Assembly: GCA_028098005.1 (NCBI GenBank)
Contig: JAOHFM010000044.1
Span: forward strand, 1 to 13,338
Direction: 5' to 3'
Source of the DNA: Psychrosphaera sp.
Lineage (GTDB): Bacteria; Pseudomonadota; Gammaproteobacteria; Enterobacterales; Alteromonadaceae
Length of the DNA stretch: 13,338 bases
The translations under genes were made by a program, and so were the position numbers. Positions 1-6,670 of this stretch are shown here, piece after piece. The first letter of the stretch is position 1. Every line of letters starts with the position of its first letter. The notes under the pieces were generated by a model. That model was not told the DNA's origin, ran no database searches, and was given only the letters and a program-made list of their open reading frames with translations.

Positions 1-355
1 AGTGATGCCTGTGCTTTCTTAGTGCACGCAACGCATCGGCCTCAGGCAAGCATAACCAATCAGCCTCTGACATAGACCACTTAGGAAGTGCAAGTGACGT
101 CTTATTTGTGGTGCAGCTTGTGGTGTTGGTTGAACTGGTGTTTGAGGCGCTGTTCGCGACTAGGTCGTCAAAAATAAATTGATATCTCGCACTCATTCTA
201 TAAATAAAATCACTGATTGCCAGTAGATACCGAAGATCACATGCATCATCATAATTGACTTCAACATTATATTGTTTCTGTAGCTCTAAAAGGCGCGTTA
301 CACCTAACTGCTTAAGATACTCGGAATCACCGTTAAATGAGTGGGATATATTCAC
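1..355 (-). CDS. glnE: Glutamine synthetase adenylyltransferase / adenylyl-removing enzyme, N-terminal fragment
   Basis: This is the first 118 residues of a protein whose remainder lies left of the window. GlnE adenylylates and de-adenylylates glutamine synthetase in response to PII, tuning nitrogen assimilation in the cytoplasm. The frame opens with GTG at 355-353 (V/M-N-I-S-H-S-F-N-G) and stays open to the edge. Family-like segments are LLAISDFIYRMS at about residues 45-56 (GlnE proteins have a conserved SDF near here) and the basic LRALRKHRHH at the edge, which resembles the start of the LRRFRRREMVRI-type region. No in-frame ATG precedes the GTG. The GTG lies only 4 nt after the ygiF stop and has no strong Shine-Dalgarno sequence, so translational coupling to ygiF is likely. 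The same ygiF-glnE order occurs in E. coli. Identification rests on a short diverged N-terminus plus this context; the catalytic nucleotidyltransferase motifs are outside the window. Confidence 0.82.
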   Translation of the reverse strand, partial: MNISHSFNGDSEYLKQLGVTRLLELQKQYNVEVNYDDACDLRYLLAISDFIYRMSARYQFIFDDLVANSASNTSSTNTTSCTTNKTSLALPKWSMSEADWLCLPEADALRALRKHRHH

Positions 356-359
356 GTTT

Positions 360-1934
360 TTACCAAAAAGGTTTAATTTGACTAACACTTCCTATTGACG
401 CTGACAGTGCGGTGTTTAAGCTTTGTTGTTTCCCTTTAACCCACGATAAATAATCCGCATTTTCAGACTCGGGAATAATTGCCGTAGCATCGTTCTCATC
501 ACTGCAGGCTTCCGTATCACGTACAATAAGTTTTTCTAATCGAGTTAACAGTAAAAACTCTTCACAACCAACCAGCAAATCTAACTGACCATTATGCATC
601 GATTTACCTTGCTCGTCATATAAACTACCTACTGCAATGCCTGTTAAAATAGACTCTACAAGTGGCCAATATAGCGCCACTAAGCTTTCTTTGTCGGTGT
701 GGTTTTTATAATTAGCTAAAGCCACTTGTAGATTTTGCCATGCCGACTCTAACCACAGATTTGAAAATTCAGTTAAAGGCTCTTTTAATGTGCACAACTC
801 ATTAAGAGGCAGTGCATTGCGCCATTGTTTTTGCGTTAGCCATTGCACAAAGTTTAAAATAAGTCGGTTATATTCATTCGTACTAAAGAACCCTACCGCT
901 TTCATTAATTTGTGTTCAGGTAATTGATACTGCGCCATCAACTCTGACAAATGCTCGCTATTTTCAATTTCTTTTCTATACGGGCTTTTTCTGCTAACAA
1001 GCTGATTAAGTTGGTAAAACCCATCAACCCACTTGTGTTGCTGACGAATATTTTCAAATGATTCAATAAACTGATCAACTTGGCTTTGAGCCAAAGTAGC
1101 AGAAAATAAATTAAGAATATGAATAATAAGTGACCAGCCATCAATGACTTTTCGCAATGCCTTTGGTGACATTGACGAGCAAAATACTTGCTCATTATGT
1201 TGGACAAATTTTAGAGCTTCAGAAGCGGCTTGAATAAGCGCTGGCTCAAACTCAATATTACTTTTCAGTTCAATGCCATTTAGCTCGGTGCATTTTAATG
1301 ATGTACCTGTTAAAAGTTGATAACCTCGTGCCGCCTTACTTAAAAAACCTAACCTAACATCAACTTGACTACTGACAAATTGGGCTAGGTTAAATAGATC
1401 TTTTTCTTGGCCAGAAACAAACTCTAATTCAATTTCACTGATAATCGTTTGGTGGCCACCAGACTTAATCACACCTTGATCAAGAACACACTCAATAACC
1501 GTCCCAGATGGCATTTCAATTAACCAAGTGGTTCGCTCGAAGTCTGTTTCAAATAATAGAGTTAACTCTGGCTGAATATCACTAGCAACAAAACCTTTTG
1601 GCCAGATACTTTGGTCAAACAAGGACAGGTTCGCCATTAAGTTTACTGGTACGGGCAGGTCAACATTATATTCCGGTCTACGGTGCAAACCACCAATATC
1701 TTGGCCTGCTAACTTTACCGTTTGCTCTGCTGTTATTTGGCCGTCTGAATATTCACTTGAACGAATACGTAGGCCCATTTCAAACTCTCTGAGAGCTTGA
1801 TTCGCGGTATCAAAATAGCCATTTCTCAACTGCTTTTTATGAGTGTTGGTGATTTTAAAATGTGAGGCGCTTAGTGCAGTTTTAAACTTGTTCACTAAGT
1901 CTGGTTGGATAAGAAACTTTAACTCTATTTCCAT
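360..1934 (-). CDS. ygiF: Inorganic triphosphatase, CYTH-CHAD protein
   Basis: A 524-residue soluble enzyme expected to hydrolyse inorganic triphosphate to phosphate and pyrophosphate in a metal-dependent triphosphate tunnel. The N-terminal CYTH domain (about 1-205) looks catalytically complete: ExExK at E2/E4/K6, NGYFDT at 38-43, LRIR at 55-58, K74, RRPE at 85-88, ETDFERTTW at 129-137, D152, acidic E167/E169/E171, and KAARGY at 200-205. The rest (about 230-520) is a helical CHAD-type domain, a polyphosphate-associated fold, but its usual basic/His motif is weak (H247, then SPKALRK at 256-262). It is longer than E. coli YgiF (433 aa). The ATG is at 1934 with only a weak ribosome site. The gene lies 87 nt downstream of the DUF2726 gene and immediately precedes glnE. 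The CYTH function is confident; any polyphosphate binding by this CHAD domain is inferred from the family. Confidence 0.93.
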   Translation of the reverse strand: MEIELKFLIQPDLVNKFKTALSASHFKITNTHKKQLRNGYFDTANQALREFEMGLRIRSSEYSDGQITAEQTVKLAGQDIGGLHRRPEYNVDLPVPVNLMANLSLFDQSIWPKGFVASDIQPELTLLFETDFERTTWLIEMPSGTVIECVLDQGVIKSGGHQTIISEIELEFVSGQEKDLFNLAQFVSSQVDVRLGFLSKAARGYQLLTGTSLKCTELNGIELKSNIEFEPALIQAASEALKFVQHNEQVFCSSMSPKALRKVIDGWSLIIHILNLFSATLAQSQVDQFIESFENIRQQHKWVDGFYQLNQLVSRKSPYRKEIENSEHLSELMAQYQLPEHKLMKAVGFFSTNEYNRLILNFVQWLTQKQWRNALPLNELCTLKEPLTEFSNLWLESAWQNLQVALANYKNHTDKESLVALYWPLVESILTGIAVGSLYDEQGKSMHNGQLDLLVGCEEFLLLTRLEKLIVRDTEACSDENDATAIIPESENADYLSWVKGKQQSLNTALSASIGSVSQIKPFW

Positions 1935-1957
1935 TAATCAACGTTCTGTTTTCGATT

Positions 1958-1985
1958 GGAGTGCTCAGGTTACCTAAGTCACTCC
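1958..1985 (-). other. Imperfect hairpin between DUF2726 gene and ygiF
   Basis: GGAGTG (1958-1963) pairs with CACTCC (1980-1985), and the inner arms CTCAGG/CCTAAG extend the pairing with one mismatch and one bulged base around a very short loop. No T-run follows on either strand, so it does not look like an intrinsic terminator. It sits in the 5' region of ygiF and could affect mRNA stability or translation; no function is shown. Confidence 0.35.
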
Positions 1986-2021
1986 ACAAACTCAACGGCT
2001 AGGGCGTTTTTGTGTAGCTAT

Positions 2022-2630
2022 TTAAGACGCCTTCGCAATACCTAAACCACCTAACTGAGCTTTAACCTGTCCAGCAGACAGAGCTCCTACTGGTCTTCGA
2101 GGAATATTGCCTTTAAAAATTGGCTCAGGTGGGAATGCACGTTCTTTTTTGCCAATTTTATATAGGATGCCGTTTCGAATTTCATCTACTTTATAACCAG
2201 CTTTTACTTTGATTCGAATATGAGGAATGCCTGCTGCTTCCAACGCTCCAGTGACAAACCAATCTTGTTTTGACTTGTGTCCACCGTTTGCCTGATTAAC
2301 TAAGTCAACCGCTGCAATTATTCGGTAGGTTTGTGGATCGCACAAGACATAATCAATCACCTTACTGGACGCTTTGATCATTGCGGAACGCTTTGCTCGA
2401 CCTTTTACACTCTCTTTTGTCTCTATAATATCTTGCAGTCTTACTCTATTCACTATTCGGTAGTCATTGCCCACCGCTTTATCTAACAAGGCTAAAAACC
2501 CTCTTTCTACATTTGTAAAAAGCTGCGATTTCTTTTTAAAAGGATAAGGATTGTTGGTGTCAATAAAGTGACTTGCTACCAATGCAATAGTCAATATTAA
2601 GCCGACTAGCAATACTAAAACCCATTCCAT
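2022..2630 (-). CDS. Membrane-anchored DUF2726 protein (nuclease-fold-like)
   Basis: A 202-residue protein of unknown function. Residues 3-20 are a strongly hydrophobic segment, probably an N-terminal membrane anchor, and a basic stretch (FKKK at 31-34) follows it. The remainder resembles DUF2726: a helix with LFTNVERGFLALLDKAV near 37-53, a strand-like VIDYVLCDP at 91-99, AAVDLVN at 106-112, and QDWFVTGALEAAGIPHIRI at 122-140. DUF2726 is thought to adopt a PD-(D/E)xK endonuclease-like fold. Here the position usually written as IELDD is AVDLVN, so the catalytic acid is Asp rather than Glu and the pattern is degenerate. Nuclease activity is therefore doubtful. The ATG has a good GGAG site 6 nt upstream. 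It is divergent from mtnN and upstream of ygiF on the same strand. The role is unknown. Confidence 0.8.
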   Translation of the reverse strand: MEWVLVLLVGLILTIALVASHFIDTNNPYPFKKKSQLFTNVERGFLALLDKAVGNDYRIVNRVRLQDIIETKESVKGRAKRSAMIKASSKVIDYVLCDPQTYRIIAAVDLVNQANGGHKSKQDWFVTGALEAAGIPHIRIKVKAGYKVDEIRNGILYKIGKKERAFPPEPIFKGNIPRRPVGALSAGQVKAQLGGLGIAKAS

Positions 2631-2644
2631 ACTATTCTCCAGTG

Positions 2645-2668
2645 AACGATAGATAATTCTATATCGTT
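2645..2668 (-). promoter_or_regulatory. Dyad AACGATA-N10-TATCGTT upstream of DUF2726 gene
   Basis: A perfect 7-bp inverted repeat (2645-2651 and 2662-2668) sits 15-38 bp before the DUF2726 start. On the minus strand its centre contains TAGAAT (2656-2661), a 5/6 match to a -10 hexamer. A regulator binding the dyad would therefore cover the likely promoter. No good -35 is visible. Interpretation as an operator is inference. Confidence 0.35.
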
Positions 2669-2744
2669 ACTAAGCAGATACTGTGCCATTTTAGCGCATT
2701 AATTTTGACACACAGATTAGTAAATTGTTTTTATCCCATTTACA

Positions 2745-2773
2745 TAGCCAAGCCGACGTTGCTCTATTATAAT
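2745..2773 (+). promoter_or_regulatory. Probable sigma-70 promoter for mtnN
   Basis: A perfect TATAAT at 2768-2773 lies 17 bp after TAGCCA (2745-2750, 4/6 match to TTGACA). Transcription would start near 2780, leaving a leader of about 50 nt before the mtnN ATG. A separate TTGACA occurs at 2705-2710 but has only a poor -10 (TTTTAT) at 18 bp. Confidence 0.5.
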
Positions 2774-2828
2774 TTCTCTTAATTTCAGATTGATAGATGA
2801 CTATCCTAATTTAAATAGAGAGCTTGAT

Positions 2829-3524
2829 ATGACAATTGCGATAATTGGCGCAATGGAACCAGAAGTAGCCATTTTAAAAAATAATATTAATAACCTAAAA
2901 ACCACTAAAATTGCGAACTACGAATACTTTTCTGGTGAGTTAAATGGCCAAGATGTGGTTCTGGTTCAATCAGGTATTGGTAAAGTTGCGTCCGCTATTG
3001 CAACCGCACTACTGATTAATAACTTTAAACCAGACTATGTTATTAATACTGGCTCAGCGGGCGGATTTGACAAAGAGTTAAAAGTTGGCGACGTGGCCGT
3101 TGGCGATCAAGTTGTTCACCACGACGTTGATGTTACCGCATTTAACTATGAGTTTGGCCAAGTGCCAAATATGCCAGCCCGTTTTGCAGCCGATGAAAAG
3201 TTAGTGTCGTTAACAAAAGAATCAATTGAAGAAATGTCAGACATTACCTGTAAAGTGGGTTTAGTTGCCACTGGTGACAGCTTTATGTGCGATCCAGTGC
3301 GAATTGAAGCTACGCGCCAACAGTTTCCAGATATGCTTGCCGTAGAAATGGAAGGCGCAGCTATTGCCCAAACATGCCACCAAATGGACACGCCGTTTTT
3401 GGTTATACGTTCGCTTTCTGATATCGCTGGCGAAGAGTCTCCAATGAGTTTTGATGCCTACTTAGAAATCGCATCAAAAAACTCTTCTGATTTAGTTATG
3501 AAGCTCCTAAATAAAATTAAGTAA
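2829..3524 (+). CDS. mtnN: 5'-methylthioadenosine/S-adenosylhomocysteine nucleosidase
   Basis: A 231-residue cytoplasmic enzyme that cleaves adenine from methylthioadenosine, S-adenosylhomocysteine and 5'-deoxyadenosine. It feeds methionine salvage and the activated methyl cycle and removes products that inhibit radical-SAM and methyltransferase reactions. The protein starts MTIAIIGAMEPEV, with E12 as the catalytic acid/base region. Further matches are NTGSAGGF (ribose/base pocket), AVEMEGAAIA (E173-M174-E175) and SLSDIAG with catalytic Asp at about 198. The length matches E. coli MtnN (232). I chose the ATG at 2829 because it aligns with the family N-terminus and has GAGAG just upstream; an in-frame ATG at 2790 would add 13 residues not seen in the family. 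The CobD-like gene follows after 14 nt, so it is probably the first gene of an operon. Confidence 0.96.
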   Translation: MTIAIIGAMEPEVAILKNNINNLKTTKIANYEYFSGELNGQDVVLVQSGIGKVASAIATALLINNFKPDYVINTGSAGGFDKELKVGDVAVGDQVVHHDVDVTAFNYEFGQVPNMPARFAADEKLVSLTKESIEEMSDITCKVGLVATGDSFMCDPVRIEATRQQFPDMLAVEMEGAAIAQTCHQMDTPFLVIRSLSDIAGEESPMSFDAYLEIASKNSSDLVMKLLNKIK

Positions 3525-3538
3525 AAGTTATTATCACT

Positions 3539-4492
3539 ATGTTAGAAACAATGGCTGAACTTCCACAATTATTGGCTGCAGCCATTGTTATTGTTATTGA
3601 GTGGTTAATTCCGCTGTCGTTTAAATACTCTCCATTGCGACTTTGCGCATTATTAGCAGACGCCATTGCAACAAAGGTTAATAAGCCTGGATCAGACCAA
3701 CAACGCAGAATTTCTGGTTTTCTGTCGTTGCTTACCTATCTAATCATTGTTGCAGTAATTATCTGGTCGTTACTTTTTATTATGCCTTATGATTTATGGA
3801 CTGAAGCAGTATTGTTATACATAAGCCTCAGTTACCATTCCATATCGAAGATAAATAGAAACCTTGAAGAAGCGCTCGCTAATAAACAGAACACATTAGC
3901 CAAAGATTATTTAAGTGAAAGTGCGTTGTTCGATACCAAGCGTCTGTCATCGTTAGGGTTAACGAAAGGTGCTTTAGAAGTAGAAATGCATTCCTGGGTA
4001 ACGACCTGGTTAATGCCCATTGCTCTGTTTATTGCTTTGGGCGGTGTGGCGAGTTTAGCTTATAGAGTGTTAGACACTGCAGCAAAACAGTGGCTCGCTA
4101 TTAACCCTAAATATGGTGATTTTGGTCTACCCACCGCCGCTATCAAAGCCTCGATTGACTGGATTTTAACCGCGTTAGTCGCGCCAATATTTTCAGTTTT
4201 TAAGTCCAGTCCGGGTTGGTGGTCAACATTCAAGCGCCACAAAAACAAATGGCCTTCTGAGCAGAGCTTAGTGGACTTAATTTGGATGAGTATTGTTGCT
4301 ACTGGTTGCCGTATTGAAATGGCTGGGCCAACTATGTTTAATGGTGTTAAAGTGTCAAGAGTTAGGATAAATGAAGGACAAAAGCCTGATCACGATGCCA
4401 TTGCACAGCTAAGGCATTGGATTACACGATTCAGCGTTTTTTTATTGTTTCTTATTCTATTATTTTGGTTTATTGGGAATTTTAAAAATTAA
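3539..4492 (+). CDS. Divergent CobD/CbiB-like membrane protein
   Basis: A 317-residue integral membrane protein of the CobD/CbiB family, whose classical members join aminopropanol (phosphate) to adenosylcobyric acid in cobalamin synthesis. Hydrophobic segments are visible near 10-28, 60-82, 153-172, 205-221 and 298-313. Family-like stretches are GGVASLAYRVLDT at 168-180 (compare the usual LAYR-NT) and the C-terminal KWPSEQ...EMAGPTMFNGVKVSRVR at 237-276 (compare the usual WPEA...LGGP..Y.G). In the central part, where CbiB proteins normally carry an SEN-x-x-D-like motif just before PLF...GG, this protein has MHSWVTTWLMPIALFIALGG, so those polar residues appear to be missing. From memory, Vibrio and Shewanella relatives carry a similar gene after mtnN, followed by btuF; here a rhodanese takes that place. 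Cobinamide salvage is possible but unproven. The start codon has only a weak ribosome site. Confidence 0.72.
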   Translation: MLETMAELPQLLAAAIVIVIEWLIPLSFKYSPLRLCALLADAIATKVNKPGSDQQRRISGFLSLLTYLIIVAVIIWSLLFIMPYDLWTEAVLLYISLSYHSISKINRNLEEALANKQNTLAKDYLSESALFDTKRLSSLGLTKGALEVEMHSWVTTWLMPIALFIALGGVASLAYRVLDTAAKQWLAINPKYGDFGLPTAAIKASIDWILTALVAPIFSVFKSSPGWWSTFKRHKNKWPSEQSLVDLIWMSIVATGCRIEMAGPTMFNGVKVSRVRINEGQKPDHDAIAQLRHWITRFSVFLLFLILLFWFIGNFKN

Positions 4493-4501
4493 GGTTTAGG
4501 T

Positions 4502-4885
4502 ATGTTACATAAAACAGTATTTGTCATGGTTTCGTTGGTTTTAAGTTTGTTTAGTAGTATAGCCTTAGCGAGCAGTACTCCTAAAATTTCCGCAGAAGAA
4601 TATTTAAAGAATAAAGCGAATTATCAACTTTTGGATGTTCGCTCGCCGAGTGAGTTTACTGAAGGCCACATTCAGGGCGCACTTAATATTCCTCATCACG
4701 CTATTATTGACGAATTGGACAAGCTAAAGTCTATTGATAAAACGATTGTAGTTTATTGCCGCAGCGGTCGTAGAGCTCAAAAAGCCGAAGCGATGATGAG
4801 GAAAAATGGAATTAAAGACTTCATTCATTTAGATGGAGACATGCTTGGGTGGAAAGCTAAGCAGCTACCAGTGGTTAAACCTTAG
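4502..4885 (+). CDS. Exported single-domain rhodanese-like protein
   Basis: A 127-residue protein with an N-terminal signal peptide (hydrophobic 6-21, probable cleavage near ALA-S at 23/24) and one rhodanese domain, so it should act in the periplasm. The domain has LLDVRSPSEFTEGHI at 43-57 and the active-site loop YCRSGRRA at 85-92 with catalytic Cys86. The fold ends in HLDGDMLGWKAKQLPV. The CRSGRR loop is typical of PspE/GlpE-type thiosulfate sulfurtransferases; PspE is the periplasmic E. coli example. Physiological sulfur donor and acceptor are unknown. The gene begins 9 nt after the CobD-like stop, with AAGG/AGG just upstream, and is probably co-transcribed with mtnN. It ends 14 nt before the stop of a convergent gene, with no obvious terminator between them. 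Confidence 0.9.
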   Translation: MLHKTVFVMVSLVLSLFSSIALASSTPKISAEEYLKNKANYQLLDVRSPSEFTEGHIQGALNIPHHAIIDELDKLKSIDKTIVVYCRSGRRAQKAEAMMRKNGIKDFIHLDGDMLGWKAKQLPVVKP

Positions 4886-4899
4886 TCCTTCAGTAATGT

Positions 4900-6051
4900 T
4901 TAGTTTTGAGAAAGCTCTGAAGTAAGTTCCTCCGCAACTTTATTAATATCCGTATTAACCAGAGCTTCTAACTGTTTTTCTTTTAGGTTTGCCACCGTTT
5001 TTTCTTTGTTTGAGGTGATAATAACTTTGTCACCATTTTCTAATAGTCGGTACACCCATTCAATATCGCTATTTCGAAGTCTTACACAGCCGTGGGTTGT
5101 TCGACTACCAATTGAGTCAGGGTTTGATGTGCCATGCAAAAATAGCGAGTCACCAAAGTGAAGTGCATGCTGTCCCATTATTCCGCGCCAACATCTTTCA
5201 CCACGGGCTATTTTATCGGTAAATTCCGCTTCCATTTTTTTAGGTATACACCACTTAATTCCGTCTGAGTCAAACAGCTTAAACTCAATTTCAAATTCAC
5301 CCTCAGGTGTGTAATAGCACTTTCCACCTTGGCTCTTTGGTAAGCAACGGTCATACCCTAACGCCACAGGAGCGGTGATAATTGGCTCAATAGAGCCCTG
5401 GGATTGTTCGTATAAAGTCATGTTAAATGCAGACTTATCTATAAGAACTAAGCGCTTGGTATCTGGCTTTCTAACAATTGGTTTAGGCTGAGTTCTATTT
5501 TGGAGCCTGATTGGCTTAATAATCCAAACAGGCTCAGGCATTGGTTTCCAGCTGCCGCTATTTGGAAAGTGACCGGTAACCTTAATTGCATCTTCGTTTT
5601 CATAGGCACTTGTAAAGCTTTTACCAACAGGCCAAACTTCAATGGCTTCACCCAATCTATTAAAAATAGTCGCTTGCTCTAATAAACGATAAGCTTGTGC
5701 GCCGTTTTTGTTCTTATTGAGTGTGTCTTCGTCTACGTGAAAAATAGTTGCAGGTGCGTTTGAAGACTGAGGCTTTTGAAGAGAAACGTTTTCTGAAACT
5801 TTGACATACCACATAGGAAAAACAGATTGCCACTCGCCTTCAGGGAAGTGACCTGAAACTCTAATCCAAAGGTTGTCTTCTTTATTCGATGTAAAGAGTG
5901 TATGGCTTGGCCAAGATTGAATAACCGTGCCATTAGGCTCATCATAAACATCAATTTTAGCTGTAGTCAGGTAGGTTTTGGCTGACCAAGCAAATGTGCT
6001 CATAAACATTAACAATGTAGCCGTCATCCATAACGTAATACTATTTTTCAT
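4900..6051 (-). CDS. Exported L,D-transpeptidase (YkuD) with duplicated N-terminal SH3-like module
   Basis: A 383-residue cell-envelope protein with a signal peptide (about 1-24, TFAWSA). Two similar modules follow: one around 26-86, ending IRVSGHFPEGEW...MWYVK, and one around 120-180, ending IKVTGHFPNSGSW...VWIIK. They look like an internal duplication of an SH3-like domain. The catalytic YkuD domain (about 198-346) has HGTSN at 306-310 and THGCVRLRNSD at 319-329, with His320, catalytic Cys322 and Arg324. Such enzymes cross-link peptidoglycan or attach proteins to it through an acyl-Cys intermediate. Four more cysteines (236, 245, 268, 287) could form disulfides in the periplasm. The C-terminal tail (350-383) is charged and helical. 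GGTGGA lies about 10 nt before the ATG. It is divergent from the thioredoxin-like gene. Whether it makes 3-3 cross-links or does another reaction cannot be told from sequence. Confidence 0.92.
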   Translation of the reverse strand: MKNSITLWMTATLLMFMSTFAWSAKTYLTTAKIDVYDEPNGTVIQSWPSHTLFTSNKEDNLWIRVSGHFPEGEWQSVFPMWYVKVSENVSLQKPQSSNAPATIFHVDEDTLNKNKNGAQAYRLLEQATIFNRLGEAIEVWPVGKSFTSAYENEDAIKVTGHFPNSGSWKPMPEPVWIIKPIRLQNRTQPKPIVRKPDTKRLVLIDKSAFNMTLYEQSQGSIEPIITAPVALGYDRCLPKSQGGKCYYTPEGEFEIEFKLFDSDGIKWCIPKKMEAEFTDKIARGERCWRGIMGQHALHFGDSLFLHGTSNPDSIGSRTTHGCVRLRNSDIEWVYRLLENGDKVIITSNKEKTVANLKEKQLEALVNTDINKVAEELTSELSQN

Positions 6052-6101
6052 CAGTTTTTATTCCACCATTTCAGTGCCATGTGTTTTAATGCAGTTAGCA
6101 C

Positions 6102-6109
6102 AGTATAAA
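6102..6109. promoter_or_regulatory. Overlapping divergent -10 elements
   Basis: In the 76-bp gap between the L,D-transpeptidase and thioredoxin-like genes, TATAAA (6104-6109, plus) overlaps TATACT (6107-6102, minus). Neither has a good -35 at 17 bp. If both are used, the two genes would compete for one polymerase site. This is inference from hexamer matches only. Confidence 0.3.
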
Positions 6110-6127
6110 TTACATCAGGTTTAATCC

Positions 6128-6610
6128 ATGAAGAATAAAACACTTATAGCACTTTTACTATCTATTATGGCAACAGGCTGTAACGCCAAAAGTAGTGATT
6201 TCCATGTTGGAGAGATTACTGGCGCTGAAATCATTAAAGAGTTTAAGTCCTTTGCTAAGCATAAAAATGATATTAGCTACAGCAATGCAGACTTAGCTCC
6301 GCTACGAGCTATTGCAACGCCAATTGAGGTAAAAGTCTTTTTTGGCGAATGGTGTCATGACAGTGTTCGGGAAGTTCCTCGTTTAATTTCACTTTTTGAA
6401 CAAGTGAATAATAAAAATATTAAACCTACATTTTATGGATTAGATACTGCTAAATCAGATCCAAAAGACGAGGCTTTAAAACACTCAATAAAGAAAACAC
6501 CAACCGTTATTGTTTACAAGGGTGGTATTGAACTCGGTCGATTTTTAGAATTTCCGAAAACTGATTGGGCAAATGATATTGCGACACTTGTTTTACAAGC
6601 TGAAGGTTGA
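6128..6610 (+). CDS. Thioredoxin-fold protein with WCxxS site, probable lipoprotein
   Basis: A 160-residue protein with a short signal sequence ending in the lipobox-like MATGC, so Cys18 is probably lipidated and the protein membrane-tethered on the outside of the inner membrane or in the outer membrane. The thioredoxin fold is visible as a strand (IEVKVFFGEWC, 66-76), an active-site helix (WCHDS at 75-79), and the cis-proline loop KKTPTVIVYKGG near 129-140. The site has only one cysteine (Cys76; Ser79 replaces the second), so it cannot form the usual CxxC disulfide. A peroxidatic, isomerase-like or reductant-dependent role is possible. AGGT lies 8-12 nt before the ATG. It is divergent from the L,D-transpeptidase, which has extra cysteines; a functional link is speculative. 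Substrate is unknown. Confidence 0.8.
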   Translation: MKNKTLIALLLSIMATGCNAKSSDFHVGEITGAEIIKEFKSFAKHKNDISYSNADLAPLRAIATPIEVKVFFGEWCHDSVREVPRLISLFEQVNNKNIKPTFYGLDTAKSDPKDEALKHSIKKTPTVIVYKGGIELGRFLEFPKTDWANDIATLVLQAEG

Positions 6611-6616
6611 GACTAG

Positions 6617-6645
6617 TTTAGGTTTAGGTTTAGGTTTAGGTTTAG
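6617..6645. repeat. TTTAGG hexamer tandem repeat
   Basis: Four complete TTTAGG units plus TTTAG run from 6617 to 6645 without interruption, just after the thioredoxin-like stop codon. A small hairpin AAGGTT-AACG-AACCTT follows at 6649-6664 with no T-run. The block lies between the ends of two convergent genes. It looks like a microsatellite prone to slippage. No role as terminator or binding site is evident. Confidence 0.9.
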
Positions 6646-6670
6646 AACAAGGTTAACGAACCTTAAGAGA

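Noticed and set aside
938..1207. An 89-codon minus-strand frame inside ygiF
   Set aside because: Out-of-frame shadow of ygiF, whose frame carries all the CYTH motifs; no ribosome site.
2790..2828. Longer mtnN start adding 13 residues
   Set aside because: The extension is absent from the family, and the ATG at 2829 has a good GAGAG site and gives the usual length.
6617..6645. TTTAGG repeats as sign of eukaryotic telomere contamination
   Set aside because: Only about five units, embedded between bacterial genes with normal flanks.
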